In this document: piece after piece, positions 27,181-34,564 of the stretch
Layout: each line of letters opens with the position of its first letter
Numbering within the stretch: the first letter of the stretch is position 1
Assembly: GCF_046127645.1 (NCBI RefSeq)
Contig: NZ_CP175919.1
DNA length: 64,000 nt
From: Clostridium_F caseinilyticum
Lineage (GTDB): Bacteria; Bacillota; Clostridia; Clostridiales; Clostridiaceae
Strand: one strand, 5' to 3'
Notes under the pieces: generated by a model
Seen by the model: only the letters and a program-made list of their open reading frames with translations
Database searches by the model: none
What the model was told of the DNA's origin: nothing
Translations under genes and position numbers: made by a program

Positions 27181-27218
27181 AAAATAAAGGACTAGAAAAC
27201 CTAATCCTTTATTTTTAT
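27181..27218. terminator. Bidirectional terminator between convergent genes
   Basis: AAAATAAAGGA...TCCTTTATTTTT is a strong stem with A/T runs on both sides. It serves the desulfurase-like gene (+) and the convergent gene ending at 27237 (-). Confidence 0.75.
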
Positions 27219-27236
27219 ACTTTTATTATGAGATTG

Positions 27237-27896
27237 TTAAATTATACAGCCTATTTTATTATTCAAAATTTTTATAAAGTTTCTCTTCATAAATAAGTTG
27301 TGATGTAAATCTTTTGTAATTTCTTTTAAGGAATCTATAGACATACCTATATCTTCCTCTATAACTTCTAAAAAATTGTCTTCACTTGAAAGCTTTTCTA
27401 TTATTTCTTTACCACTAGAATATACATTAATATGAAATACTCTAGTATTTCTTTCCCATTGCCTATTAAATTCTAAGCAATAATTTTTTAACTCGTCTAT
27501 AAGTTGATATTTACTTAATTCACATAAATTGTATGCTTTATTAATAAAGTATTCTATTGTAACCATAGAATCTTTATCATTGCACAATGTTTTTATTTCC
27601 TGTAGCAATTCTTCTTTAGAAGCTATAGGAGTAACTATTTCAGTACTCGTATTGTTTACATAACAAAAGAAAACCGTAGGTATAAATATATATTTTATAA
27701 ATCCCAAAAGAGATTCTGTATCTGGGTATACAGCCCAATTATTATCAAAAATATTTTTTTCATAATCTATTATAGCAGTATTAATAAAAATGGATTTTGA
27801 GTTTATGGGTATATTTTTAAAGTTTCCACTCCAAATGTTCTCTCTCTTTGCAAGTAAATTCTCCCAATAGAAAAGATTATTATATTTGTTGTCCAT
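27237..27896 (-). CDS. Unrecognised 219-aa cytoplasmic protein
   Basis: I do not recognise this protein. It is mixed alpha/beta, without signal peptide or membrane segments apart from a short hydrophobic stretch (about 66-80; FIKYIFIPTVFFCYV). Charged helices make up the C-terminal half (EITKDLHHNLFMKRNFIKILNNK). It lies between a convergent terminator and a repeat-rich AT tract. Codon use looks like the neighbours. A lineage-restricted gene is the likeliest reading. Confidence 0.6.
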   Translation of the reverse strand: MDNKYNNLFYWENLLAKRENIWSGNFKNIPINSKSIFINTAIIDYEKNIFDNNWAVYPDTESLLGFIKYIFIPTVFFCYVNNTSTEIVTPIASKEELLQEIKTLCNDKDSMVTIEYFINKAYNLCELSKYQLIDELKNYCLEFNRQWERNTRVFHINVYSSGKEIIEKLSSEDNFLEVIEEDIGMSIDSLKEITKDLHHNLFMKRNFIKILNNKIGCII

Positions 27897-27904
27897 ATGG
27901 CATA

Positions 27905-28255
27905 CCTCTTATATAAAGTTATGTTTTAATGCTAATTAAATATAAAATACTTGCTTTTTATAAAGTTGTTTTAAATATTTTTAATAAAGTATATTAAATT
28001 TTAAGCATTTTATAATAATGTTTTAATTTTAGGATAAAATTTTTGTATAAAGTTTGTGTTTAAAAATTTTTGTGTTACATATAAATTTTATATGCTTTTA
28101 AATTTTTGTATAAAGTTATTTCTTAAGGTGTATATTCTTTTTAATTGCATAAAGTTATTTTTAAGTTGTGTGTTGTTTTTAATTGGTGTATAAAGTTGTT
28201 TTTAAATTGTGCGTTATTTTTAATTACATAATAAAATTGTTTTTAAATTATTTAT
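27905..28255. repeat. Degenerate AT-rich tandem repeats
   Basis: A 350-nt non-coding tract with a recurring core ATAAAGTTgTTTTTAA. Best-kept units start near 28110, 28149, 28190 and 28229 (period about 39-41 bp). Looser copies begin near 27913, 27960 and 28047. No terminator or ORF stands out. It lies downstream of the S4 paralogue gene. Confidence 0.7.
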
Positions 28256-28261
28256 TCTTTT

Positions 28262-28855
28262 CTATTTAGAATATAATTCTACTACTAGAGTTTCATTTGC
28301 ATCTACTGGTATTTCATCTCTTTTAGGTTCTTTAATTAATATCCCTGAAAACTTATCATAATCCTTTTCTATATAAGGCAAACTAAACTTTTTTAAATTT
28401 AAGAAATTATCAGCAAACTCATCGTTCTTTTTATATTTCTCTCTTAAAGTTATTACATCTCCTATTTTTATTGCATAGGATGGTATGTTAACTTTACTCC
28501 CATTAACTAATACGTGTCCATGATTCACCATTTGTCTAGCTTGTCTTATAGAGCTAGCAAACCCTATTCTATATACTATATTGTCTAATCTACATTCTAG
28601 ACTTCTTAGTAAAGCATCACCAGTTCTTTCTTTACTTTTCATGGCTTTTTTAACATATCTTAAAAACTGTTTTTCTAAAACTCCATAGTATGTTCTTATC
28701 TTTTGTTTTTCTAAAAGCTGTTTACCATAATTTGATAATTTCTTACCTTCCCTACTGTTTTCTCTTGTGGCTCTTTTCATAGCCTTAGGATGTCCATAAA
28801 TATTTACTCCTAATCTTCTAGATAACTTAAATCTTGGATCTCTTATCTTAGCCAT
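28262..28855 (-). CDS. rpsD: 30S ribosomal protein S4, zinc-ligand-free paralogue
   Basis: 197 aa. The S4 core is intact: the S4 RNA-binding domain RLDNIVYRIGFASSIRQARQMVNHGHVLVNG (about 90-120) and C-terminal NETLVVELYSK. The N-terminus, however, reads MAKIRDPRFKLSRRLGVNIYGHP and lacks the CxxC...C cysteines of the zinc form. It stands alone, not in the usual rpsM-rpsK-rpsD-rpoA cluster, so a zinc-binding copy probably exists elsewhere. Zinc-free ribosomal paralogues often replace zinc forms under metal limitation, and a Fur-type dyad overlaps this promoter. S4 initiates 30S assembly. Confidence 0.93.
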   Translation of the reverse strand: MAKIRDPRFKLSRRLGVNIYGHPKAMKRATRENSREGKKLSNYGKQLLEKQKIRTYYGVLEKQFLRYVKKAMKSKERTGDALLRSLECRLDNIVYRIGFASSIRQARQMVNHGHVLVNGSKVNIPSYAIKIGDVITLREKYKKNDEFADNFLNLKKFSLPYIEKDYDKFSGILIKEPKRDEIPVDANETLVVELYSK

Positions 28856-28913
28856 TTCTTCCTCCTAATACTGTATTCTTAGCCGCGATAATAGTTTTTT
28901 AAAAACTATCTAT

Positions 28914-28943
28914 ATTATATCATATATTGAAAATGATTTTCAA
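28914..28943 (-). promoter_or_regulatory. Promoter of the S4 paralogue with Fur-type 7-1-7 dyad
   Basis: -10 TATAAT (28914-28919) and -35 TTGAAA (28938-28943) have an 18-bp spacer. The perfect 7-1-7 dyad TGAAAATGATTTTCA (28928-28942) covers the -35. This geometry is that of Fur/Zur/PerR-family boxes. A palindrome ATAGTTTTTAAAAAACTAT follows just downstream of the -10. Confidence 0.7.
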
Positions 28944-29075
28944 TATCTTCTTTGTATTTTTTAATATAAATTTCCTTCTTAAATAATTTAATTAATCTTA
29001 CTATTTACTCTAATTTTTAATTAATTTTAAACAATATACGCCGATGAAATCCTTAAAGAATTTAGTTTAGTATAA

Positions 29076-29104
29076 TTGCAATGACACTATATCTGTGATA
29101 TAAT
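29076..29104 (+). promoter_or_regulatory. Sigma-A promoter for the dicarboxylate symporter
   Basis: TTGCAA (29076-29081), 17-bp spacer, TATAAT (29099-29104). It implies an approximately 190-nt AT-rich leader before the ATG at 29304. I recognise no riboswitch in that leader. Confidence 0.65.
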
Positions 29105-29303
29105 TTTTGTAAAATTCAAACAATATCAATGATTATTTGAAATCTATATTCACATCCGTTTAAAAATATTGCCCTTATTTCAAGATGTATTTTAATATTT
29201 AACAATATCATATATATTTTAAAAATTAATTACATATTATTATATAATAATTGTATTAATTTAATATTAATAATTTAAATATATAAAAAGGAGGAAAATA
29301 TTA

Positions 29304-30479
29304 ATGAAAAAATTAGGGTTAATACCCAAAATTATCATCGCTATTATTTTAGGTATTCTAATAGGTAGCTTTACACCAATTCCTGTCATACGCATATTCA
29401 GAACTTTTAGTTCCATATTTGGAGAATTTTTAGGATTTCTTATACCATTAATAATCTTAGGATTCATTGTTGCTGGTATAGCTGAACTTGGCCAAGGGGC
29501 TGGTAAGCTCTTAGGAATCACTGTTGGCTTAGCTTATTTATTCACACTAATATCTGGTTTTTCTGCTTTATTAGTTGGTCGAACCTTACTACCATCAATT
29601 ATTACTGGTGCTACTCATGTGGAAAAAGCTAAAAAAGCTCTGGATCCTTTCTTTGAAATGAAAATTCCACCAATGATGGATGTTATGACTGCACTTATAT
29701 TTGCTTTTATATTAGGATTAGGTATTGCAAAAACACAAAACAAGACTTTAAAAGATGTAGCTATAGGATTTCAAGAAATAATAACAAAAGTTATTGAAAA
29801 TGTAGTTATACCATTACTTCCACTTCACATATTAGGTATATTTGCTAATCTAGCCTATACCGGTGAAGTATCTACAGTTTTAAAGGTATTCTGGAAAGTA
29901 TTTATAATTATACTTATTTTACATTGGGTTATTCTTATTTTCCAATTTTTAGTGGGTGGCTCTATTGCTGGTAAAAATCCTTTCAAATCATTAAAAATAC
30001 AAATTAAAGGATATCTTACTGCTTTAGGAACTCAATCTTCTGCTGCAACTATTCCTATCAATGTTCAATGTTCAGAACAAATAGGAATTAGCAAAGGCAT
30101 AAGAGACTTTGTTATTCCTCTATGTGCAACTGTTCATTTATCAGGAAGTACTATTACTTTAACTATATGTGCATTAGCTGTTATGATGTTGAATGGCATG
30201 CCTATAAACATGTCTCAAATGGCTGGATTTATAGCTATGCTAGGAGTAACTATGGTAGCTGCTCCTGGTGTTCCTGGAGGTGCAGTAATGGCAGCCCTTG
30301 GCATACTTCAATCAATATTAGGATTTAATGAAGCTTTACTTGGCTTAATGATCGCTTTATATATTGCTCAAGATAGCTTTGGTACTGCCTGTAATGTATC
30401 CGGTGATCAGGCTGTGGCAATGATTGTTGATGCTATACAAAAAAGATCTGATAAAAAACATAAAACCGATAATAATTAA
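29304..30479 (+). CDS. Dicarboxylate/amino acid:cation symporter (DAACS family)
   Basis: 391 aa with about eight transmembrane helices and two re-entrant loops. Family motifs are the serine-rich hairpin in GTQSSAATIPINVQC (about 232-247), the following VIPLCATVHLSGSTITLTI, and GVPGGAVMAALGILQ near the C-terminus; a GDQAVAMIVDA segment carries the late Asp. Such proteins import glutamate, aspartate, serine or C4-dicarboxylates with Na+ or H+. The substrate cannot be fixed from sequence. AAGGAGGAAA precedes the ATG. It has its own promoter and a strong terminator. Confidence 0.9.
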   Translation: MKKLGLIPKIIIAIILGILIGSFTPIPVIRIFRTFSSIFGEFLGFLIPLIILGFIVAGIAELGQGAGKLLGITVGLAYLFTLISGFSALLVGRTLLPSIITGATHVEKAKKALDPFFEMKIPPMMDVMTALIFAFILGLGIAKTQNKTLKDVAIGFQEIITKVIENVVIPLLPLHILGIFANLAYTGEVSTVLKVFWKVFIIILILHWVILIFQFLVGGSIAGKNPFKSLKIQIKGYLTALGTQSSAATIPINVQCSEQIGISKGIRDFVIPLCATVHLSGSTITLTICALAVMMLNGMPINMSQMAGFIAMLGVTMVAAPGVPGGAVMAALGILQSILGFNEALLGLMIALYIAQDSFGTACNVSGDQAVAMIVDAIQKRSDKKHKTDNN

Positions 30480-30529
30480 TTAATTCAATAAAATAACAAT
30501 TGTTAACAAAATATATTTATAAACAATCT

Positions 30530-30567
30530 AAGGTGCATAAAATTAGAAAACTTTATGCACCTTTTTT
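30530..30567 (+). terminator. Terminator of the DAACS symporter gene
   Basis: AGGTGCATAAA pairs with TTTATGCACCT, followed by TTTTTT on the plus strand. Confidence 0.9.
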
Positions 30568-30880
30568 ATTTGATACATATACTCTATTATATAAAATTGT
30601 TTTTTCTAGCCTAATCTTATGCATATCCCCTTCATGGGCTATCATCACCTATAGACAATAAAAGAGTCTCATACATTAATATGAAATTCCCATAAACTTA
30701 AATGCTTTGTTTAATACATCTACTATTTTAAATATAGCTCCTTATTCTTCATAAATAAAACTATATTTTTATTTAGAATATATCTTATATTTAAAATTTA
30801 ATAATTAAATATAATTATTTTGTAAAAACATGAATAATTTTAACCTTAAAAATAAATGATACATGTAGGAGGTGTTTATT
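30568..30880. other. Intergenic stretch before the CotF-like gene
   Basis: About 310 nt without a credible gene. It must contain the promoter of the CotF-like gene, probably read by a sporulation sigma factor, but no convincing sigma-E, -G or -K boxes could be fixed. A short broken coding impression on the minus strand (about 30680-30760) was not accepted. Confidence 0.4.
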
Positions 30881-31348
30881 ATGGCAAATTTAACTCAAAA
30901 AGAAACATTTCTTCTAGAAGATCAGAAGAGCCATGAAGAATTATGTATCAAAAAATATACGAATTATGCAAACCAAACTAAGGATCCTGAATTAAAACAA
31001 TTATGCTTAAATATTGCACAGCAAGAACAACAACATTTAAACAGCATTAATGAACTTTTAAAAGGACAAATTCCAAATGTTAGTGGGCAACAAAACAACC
31101 AGCAACAACAAAATTCTCAAATGCAATCTAATACTGGAACTGGTTTAGATACTAAAAATGATGCTGATTTATGTACTGATCTTTTAGCTACTGAAAAATA
31201 CGTTTCTTCAACTTATGATACTGCTATATTTGAATTTTGTGATCCAAATATGAGAAATGTTTTAAACCATATTCAAAAGGAAGAGCAACAACATGGTGAA
31301 TCTCTATTTAAATATATGGAGAGCAAAGGTATGTATAATCCTCAATAA
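30881..31348 (+). CDS. CotF-family spore coat protein
   Basis: 155 aa from the ATG at 30881 (MANLTQKETF), 8 nt after AGGAGG; the in-frame GTG at 30872 lies inside the ribosome site. Two ferritin-like helical halves contain paired HEELC/EQQQHLNSI and EEQQHGESLFKYM motifs, joined by a Gln/Asn-rich linker (about 70-90). This is the layout of Coat_F proteins, structural components of the spore coat. The Glu/His residues hint at a four-helix bundle, but a metal role is not shown. Monocistronic with a terminator. Confidence 0.85.
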   Translation: MANLTQKETFLLEDQKSHEELCIKKYTNYANQTKDPELKQLCLNIAQQEQQHLNSINELLKGQIPNVSGQQNNQQQQNSQMQSNTGTGLDTKNDADLCTDLLATEKYVSSTYDTAIFEFCDPNMRNVLNHIQKEEQQHGESLFKYMESKGMYNPQ

Positions 31349-31385
31349 TTAAATTATATACTTATATGAATGAAATCAAACAAAT

Positions 31386-31430
31386 AAAATTCTGTTAAAA
31401 ATATGATTATTTTTAACAGAATTTTATTTT
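31386..31430 (+). terminator. Terminator of the CotF-like gene
   Basis: AAAATTCTGTTAAAAATA pairs with TATTTTTAACAGAATTTT, followed by ATTTT on the plus strand. Confidence 0.8.
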
Positions 31431-31448
31431 AACCTCTATTTTTAATTT

Positions 31449-31945
31449 TTATTGGTCTTTTAAATATAATTCTATTTCATCTTGATTCAATTTCCTTATA
31501 TTTCTACTATCTACAGGTATGTATTCTTTATGTATATATACTGATTTCATACTGTAGCAAGTTTTATTTGGATTTTTTCAAGTATTTCATTAATTCCTTC
31601 TCATTTTTAAAAATTTTATGTGGTATTTTACCATTTTGATTCTTAATTTCATATATTCCACATAAATCCTCACAAACTATTTCTGCTGTCTTTAGATATA
31701 ATTTAGTTATTTCTAATGTTTTAAAAGAAAAGTTCCATATATACTCCTTTTTTATTATCCTTTTCAATACATATGCATCTATCACAAGTTTAACATATAT
31801 ATTGAGTATGATTTTTTAAACAATGTTTTGGATTAATCAAAGGAGTATAACATTCTTCACACACGATTACTGACCCCTTATCTATTCTATGTGTAAAACA
31901 ATCTTTGGGAAATTTGCTTTTATAAATTCTTGTTTTTATACCTGT
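31449..31945 (-). pseudogene. Decayed zinc-ribbon-type gene with a stop and two frameshifts
   Basis: Three minus-strand frames read as one broken protein. The first (about 31945-31780) has Cys-rich motifs VCEECYTPLINPKHC and QYIC, then an in-frame TAA, then TCDRCICIEKD. The reading then moves to a second frame (WNFSFKTLEITKLYLKTAE...LCGIYEIKNQNGK...LMKYLKK, ending at 31564) and a third (NPNKTCYSMKSVYIHKEY...LYLKDQ, stop at 31449). It resembles, from memory, short clostridial/Bacillus proteins with a four- to six-cysteine ribbon followed by the KSLEIAKLYLRTA motif. The start is unclear. A 73-aa fragment in the second frame could be miscalled as a gene. Confidence 0.75.
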
Positions 31946-31956
31946 TTTTCCTAATA

Positions 31957-32745
31957 CTACCCAATTGGGTAGTATATATTTATATTAAACAATCCCAATT
32001 TATAATTAACATTATATTCTTCAAAAGGATTGCCATTAATTTTATAATTATTAATTTGAATCCAATTTATTATACTTTCGTAAGCATCTCCTTTTTCCCT
32101 TATAGAATTAGCTGTTGTAGTTACATATCTTCCTTTTGGTATAATATGAACTTTAAGCTTTCCTTCTTTCCTACTTTCTATTGGAATACATATCTCAACT
32201 TCTGCATTTTCAGGATCATATTCCTTTTCAAAATATTTGACTATATGTGATCCTTTTATTCTTAATCCATTCTTATTTATTAATTCATAAAGGGAACCTA
32301 CAACCTTCCCTATATCTTTAATATTAATTGTACATTTTTTACTTATTACATTTATATTATCTAATTTAACAACTTCAACTTCATGTATTTTATAATTAAA
32401 TTTTTCTCTTTTAATTACTTTATTTTCTTTTAACATATTATATAAATTATTTTTCATCTCTGTTAATTTACTTATTTCATTTTCTATAATATTTAGTCTC
32501 TTTTTTATAATTTCATAATTATTTATATTACTATTAGCTATTATTTCTTTTATTTCCTCAAGAGACAATCCATACTCTTTAAGTTTTATTATGTTTTTAG
32601 CTAGTCCTAATTGTTCTTGTTCATAATATCTATAACCATTCTGTTTATTAATAGAATAAGGCTTTAATAAACCAATATCATCATAATGTCTAAGTGTTCT
32701 TGTTGAAATCTTTAATATTAAAGCTAACTGTCCAATTGTGTACAT
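31957..32745 (-). CDS. MerR-family regulator with GyrI-like effector domain
   Basis: 262 aa. The N-terminal winged helix (MYTIGQLALILKISTRTLRHYDDIGLLKP..NGYRYYEQEQL) and a coiled-coil helix (about 80-110) are MerR class. The C-terminal part (about 115-262; EVEVVKLDNINVISKKC..EVEICIPIE) is a GyrI/BmrR-like small-molecule pocket, so it probably senses an organic ligand, not a metal. It starts 7 nt after a creatininase-family gene and likely controls the promoter at 33617-33647. Its stop lies in the palindrome ACTACCCAATTGGGTAGT, probably by chance. Confidence 0.88.
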   Translation of the reverse strand: MYTIGQLALILKISTRTLRHYDDIGLLKPYSINKQNGYRYYEQEQLGLAKNIIKLKEYGLSLEEIKEIIANSNINNYEIIKKRLNIIENEISKLTEMKNNLYNMLKENKVIKREKFNYKIHEVEVVKLDNINVISKKCTINIKDIGKVVGSLYELINKNGLRIKGSHIVKYFEKEYDPENAEVEICIPIESRKEGKLKVHIIPKGRYVTTTANSIREKGDAYESIINWIQINNYKINGNPFEEYNVNYKLGLFNINIYYPIG

Positions 32746-32752
32746 ATACTTA

Positions 32753-33592
32753 TCACCTCAAAATCATATAATTCATAGCAGTCTTTATTTCCTTTGAAAG
32801 TTCTGGCACATATCCATATTGGATAAATTCAAATATTAATTCGACTGTGTTTCTTATCATATCCTCAAATTGTACTTCACCTTTTTCTTTACTTCCTTTT
32901 GCTGGAGAACCTATATAACCTTCTTCTATTCCATATTCTCTCCAATATCTTTCACCGCTTTTTATAAATTCTTTCATATCCATATAGACAGGCTCTAAAT
33001 TACCATAACATTCTTTCACTAATTCTGGATGTTTAAATAACATAAATGAGGTTTCTCTAACATCTGCATGTATTTCTCTTTTCATGTCTAAATCATTCTT
33101 TACAATTTTAACTTTCTCTTTAGCACTTTGTGAATATATTATGCTACTTGCTACCTCTAAAACCTTAAGAGAACACTCTTTATTAAGTATATCTTTCGCA
33201 TTTTCCATAACCTTTATATGCCCCAAATCTAAATGATGATTAACTATTACCATTCTTTTTAATCCTGCTCTACTAATTGATTCACCCAAATCAAGAACTA
33301 TATTTTCTATAGTTCTTGATTTAAACGATATAGTACCTGGATAATTCATTACACATTCATTATAACCTATGGGAAAAGGTGGATGGATAATATAATTATA
33401 TTCATTATTTTGTTTCTCAAGATTATCTATTACAGCTTTTAATAAATCCTTTGCTGCAATATAATCTGTACCCAATGGTAAATGTGGTCCATGTTCTTCA
33501 ATTGGGCTTAAGGCAACAAAAACAGTTGACTTATTTTTGTCAAGATTGTGAATATCTTTCCATGTTACTTTTTCCATATTAAATATTGCCAT
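32753..33592 (-). CDS. Creatininase-family amidohydrolase
   Basis: 279 aa. The metal-binding EHGPHLPLGTD motif (about 32-42) and later NHHLDLG and EIHADVRETS segments match the creatininase superfamily, which covers creatinine amidohydrolases, FAPy deformylases and MftE-like peptide maturases. The Glu, His and Asp ligands look intact. No creatine pathway genes or peptide precursor are nearby, so the substrate is unknown. It is first in a two-gene operon with a MerR regulator. AAGGAGATGATT precedes the ATG. Confidence 0.85.
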   Translation of the reverse strand: MAIFNMEKVTWKDIHNLDKNKSTVFVALSPIEEHGPHLPLGTDYIAAKDLLKAVIDNLEKQNNEYNYIIHPPFPIGYNECVMNYPGTISFKSRTIENIVLDLGESISRAGLKRMVIVNHHLDLGHIKVMENAKDILNKECSLKVLEVASSIIYSQSAKEKVKIVKNDLDMKREIHADVRETSFMLFKHPELVKECYGNLEPVYMDMKEFIKSGERYWREYGIEEGYIGSPAKGSKEKGEVQFEDMIRNTVELIFEFIQYGYVPELSKEIKTAMNYMILR

Positions 33593-33616
33593 CTAATCAT
33601 CTCCTTAATAAATACA

Positions 33617-33647
33617 ATATTATTGTTTTACGTTACGTGAAGGTCAA
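33617..33647 (-). promoter_or_regulatory. MerR-type promoter with 19-bp spacer
   Basis: -35 TTGACC (33642-33647) and -10 TAATAT (33617-33622) are 19 bp apart, the overlong spacer typical of MerR-activated promoters. The spacer holds the dyad core ACGTaACGT within CTTCACGTAACGTAAA. It drives the creatininase-merR operon. Confidence 0.75.
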
Positions 33648-33671
33648 GGCATTTATAGGATTTATTTCATA

Positions 33672-33708
33672 AAAAAGAAAACCAGAAGTAATCTTCTGAT
33701 TTTCTCTC
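33672..33708 (-). terminator. Terminator of the Cu/Zn-SOD gene
   Basis: AGAAAATCAGAAGA and CTTCTGGTTTTCT form a stem; TTTTTTATG follows on the minus strand. Confidence 0.75.
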
Positions 33709-33791
33709 CTTATTTTTAAACAGTCTTTTTATACTTCAACAAGCTTATTTTCCTTGAATGATCTTTTTTGTAATGTAAATCTGTACTTATA

Positions 33792-34295
33792 TTACCATAA
33801 ATATGGCATGCACCAATTATAAGGACTTATTATTCCACATGCAATCTTTTTACCAGAATTTCCAGATGGTTGTGATCTATAGTCATCTGGATTCTCATGA
33901 ATAATTATAGATTTTCCGATAATATCTTGTACCTTAAATTTATTAGTAAAAAACCACATAATAGATTTCCCATTATTTGAAAATAAAACTGGAAAATCTC
34001 CTGCATGATTTCCATGTGGTTGATTTGTAGGATTCCAGTGTCCACCTGCATCTTTAAATGGATCTTCAGGTGATCCTACATTACAATTCCCAAATTCATG
34101 AATGTGAAAGCCATGTGGTCCAATGGGTGCCTTTTCTCCTTTTGCAGGCTGATAATCTGGAAGTCCTGTAATGTTTACATATACTGCAGTACCGCCAGGT
34201 ACATCTTGAAATAATACATATCCTTCAATTTTAGGGTATAAAGTACCGCCTTTTATGTAGGAAATAGCATTCTTACATATATATTTGTTTCTCAT
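33792..34295 (-). CDS. Cu/Zn superoxide dismutase-family protein
   Basis: 167 aa from the ATG at 34295 (MRNKYICKNA), placed by AGGAGTGGAGTG upstream; an in-frame start at 34331 lies before that site. Cu/Zn ligands appear complete: H64 and H66 (GFHIHEFG), H86, H94, H97 and D100 (GGHWNPTNQPHGNHAGD) and H133 (IIHENPDDY). The structural cysteines are C71 and C153. The usual catalytic Arg of GxxGxRxACG is Lys150. There is no signal peptide, so it is probably cytosolic or on spores. A second C-terminal Cys (WCMPYLW) is unusual. It would remove superoxide during oxygen exposure. Confidence 0.88.
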   Translation of the reverse strand: MRNKYICKNAISYIKGGTLYPKIEGYVLFQDVPGGTAVYVNITGLPDYQPAKGEKAPIGPHGFHIHEFGNCNVGSPEDPFKDAGGHWNPTNQPHGNHAGDFPVLFSNNGKSIMWFFTNKFKVQDIIGKSIIIHENPDDYRSQPSGNSGKKIACGIISPYNWCMPYLW

Positions 34296-34449
34296 ATAAT
34301 TCACTCCACTCCTGAAACTAATATGTTCCATATTATATTATGTTATATAAACTTGAAGTGTTAAAATAAAAATTGAAATTATTTATTAAGACTTCTCGTG
34401 GTAGTAAAATATATATTTATTTTACATTTTAACCATTTAAATAAATGTA

Positions 34450-34494
34450 AAAAATAAAATTCCAGTAAAAATTTTATTTTTACTGGAATTTTTA
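34450..34494 (-). terminator. Terminator of glmS
   Basis: AATTCCAGTAAAAA pairs with TTTTTACTGGAATT, followed by TTATTTTTT on the minus strand. An opposite T-run means it may act in both directions. Confidence 0.8.
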
Positions 34495-34564
34495 TACAAA
34501 ATCTCTGATTTGAAATTATTAAACTTCTTTAAAAAGCTATAAATAACTTTACATAAACCATTTT

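Noticed and set aside
30650..30770. Short minus-strand coding impression (AIFKIVDVLNKAFKF..) before the CotF-like gene
   Set aside because: About 20 codons between stops, no ribosome site and no recognisable family; it could be a gene remnant but cannot be supported.
31564..31785. A 73-aa open frame with a GTG start that could be called a small gene
   Set aside because: It begins inside the Cys-rich reading frame of the broken zinc-ribbon gene and continues its conserved downstream part, so it is a pseudogene fragment.
31950..31968. Palindrome ACTACCCAATTGGGTAGT as an operator
   Set aside because: It consists of the last codons and stop of the MerR-type gene (YYPIG-stop), and no promoter was found beside it.
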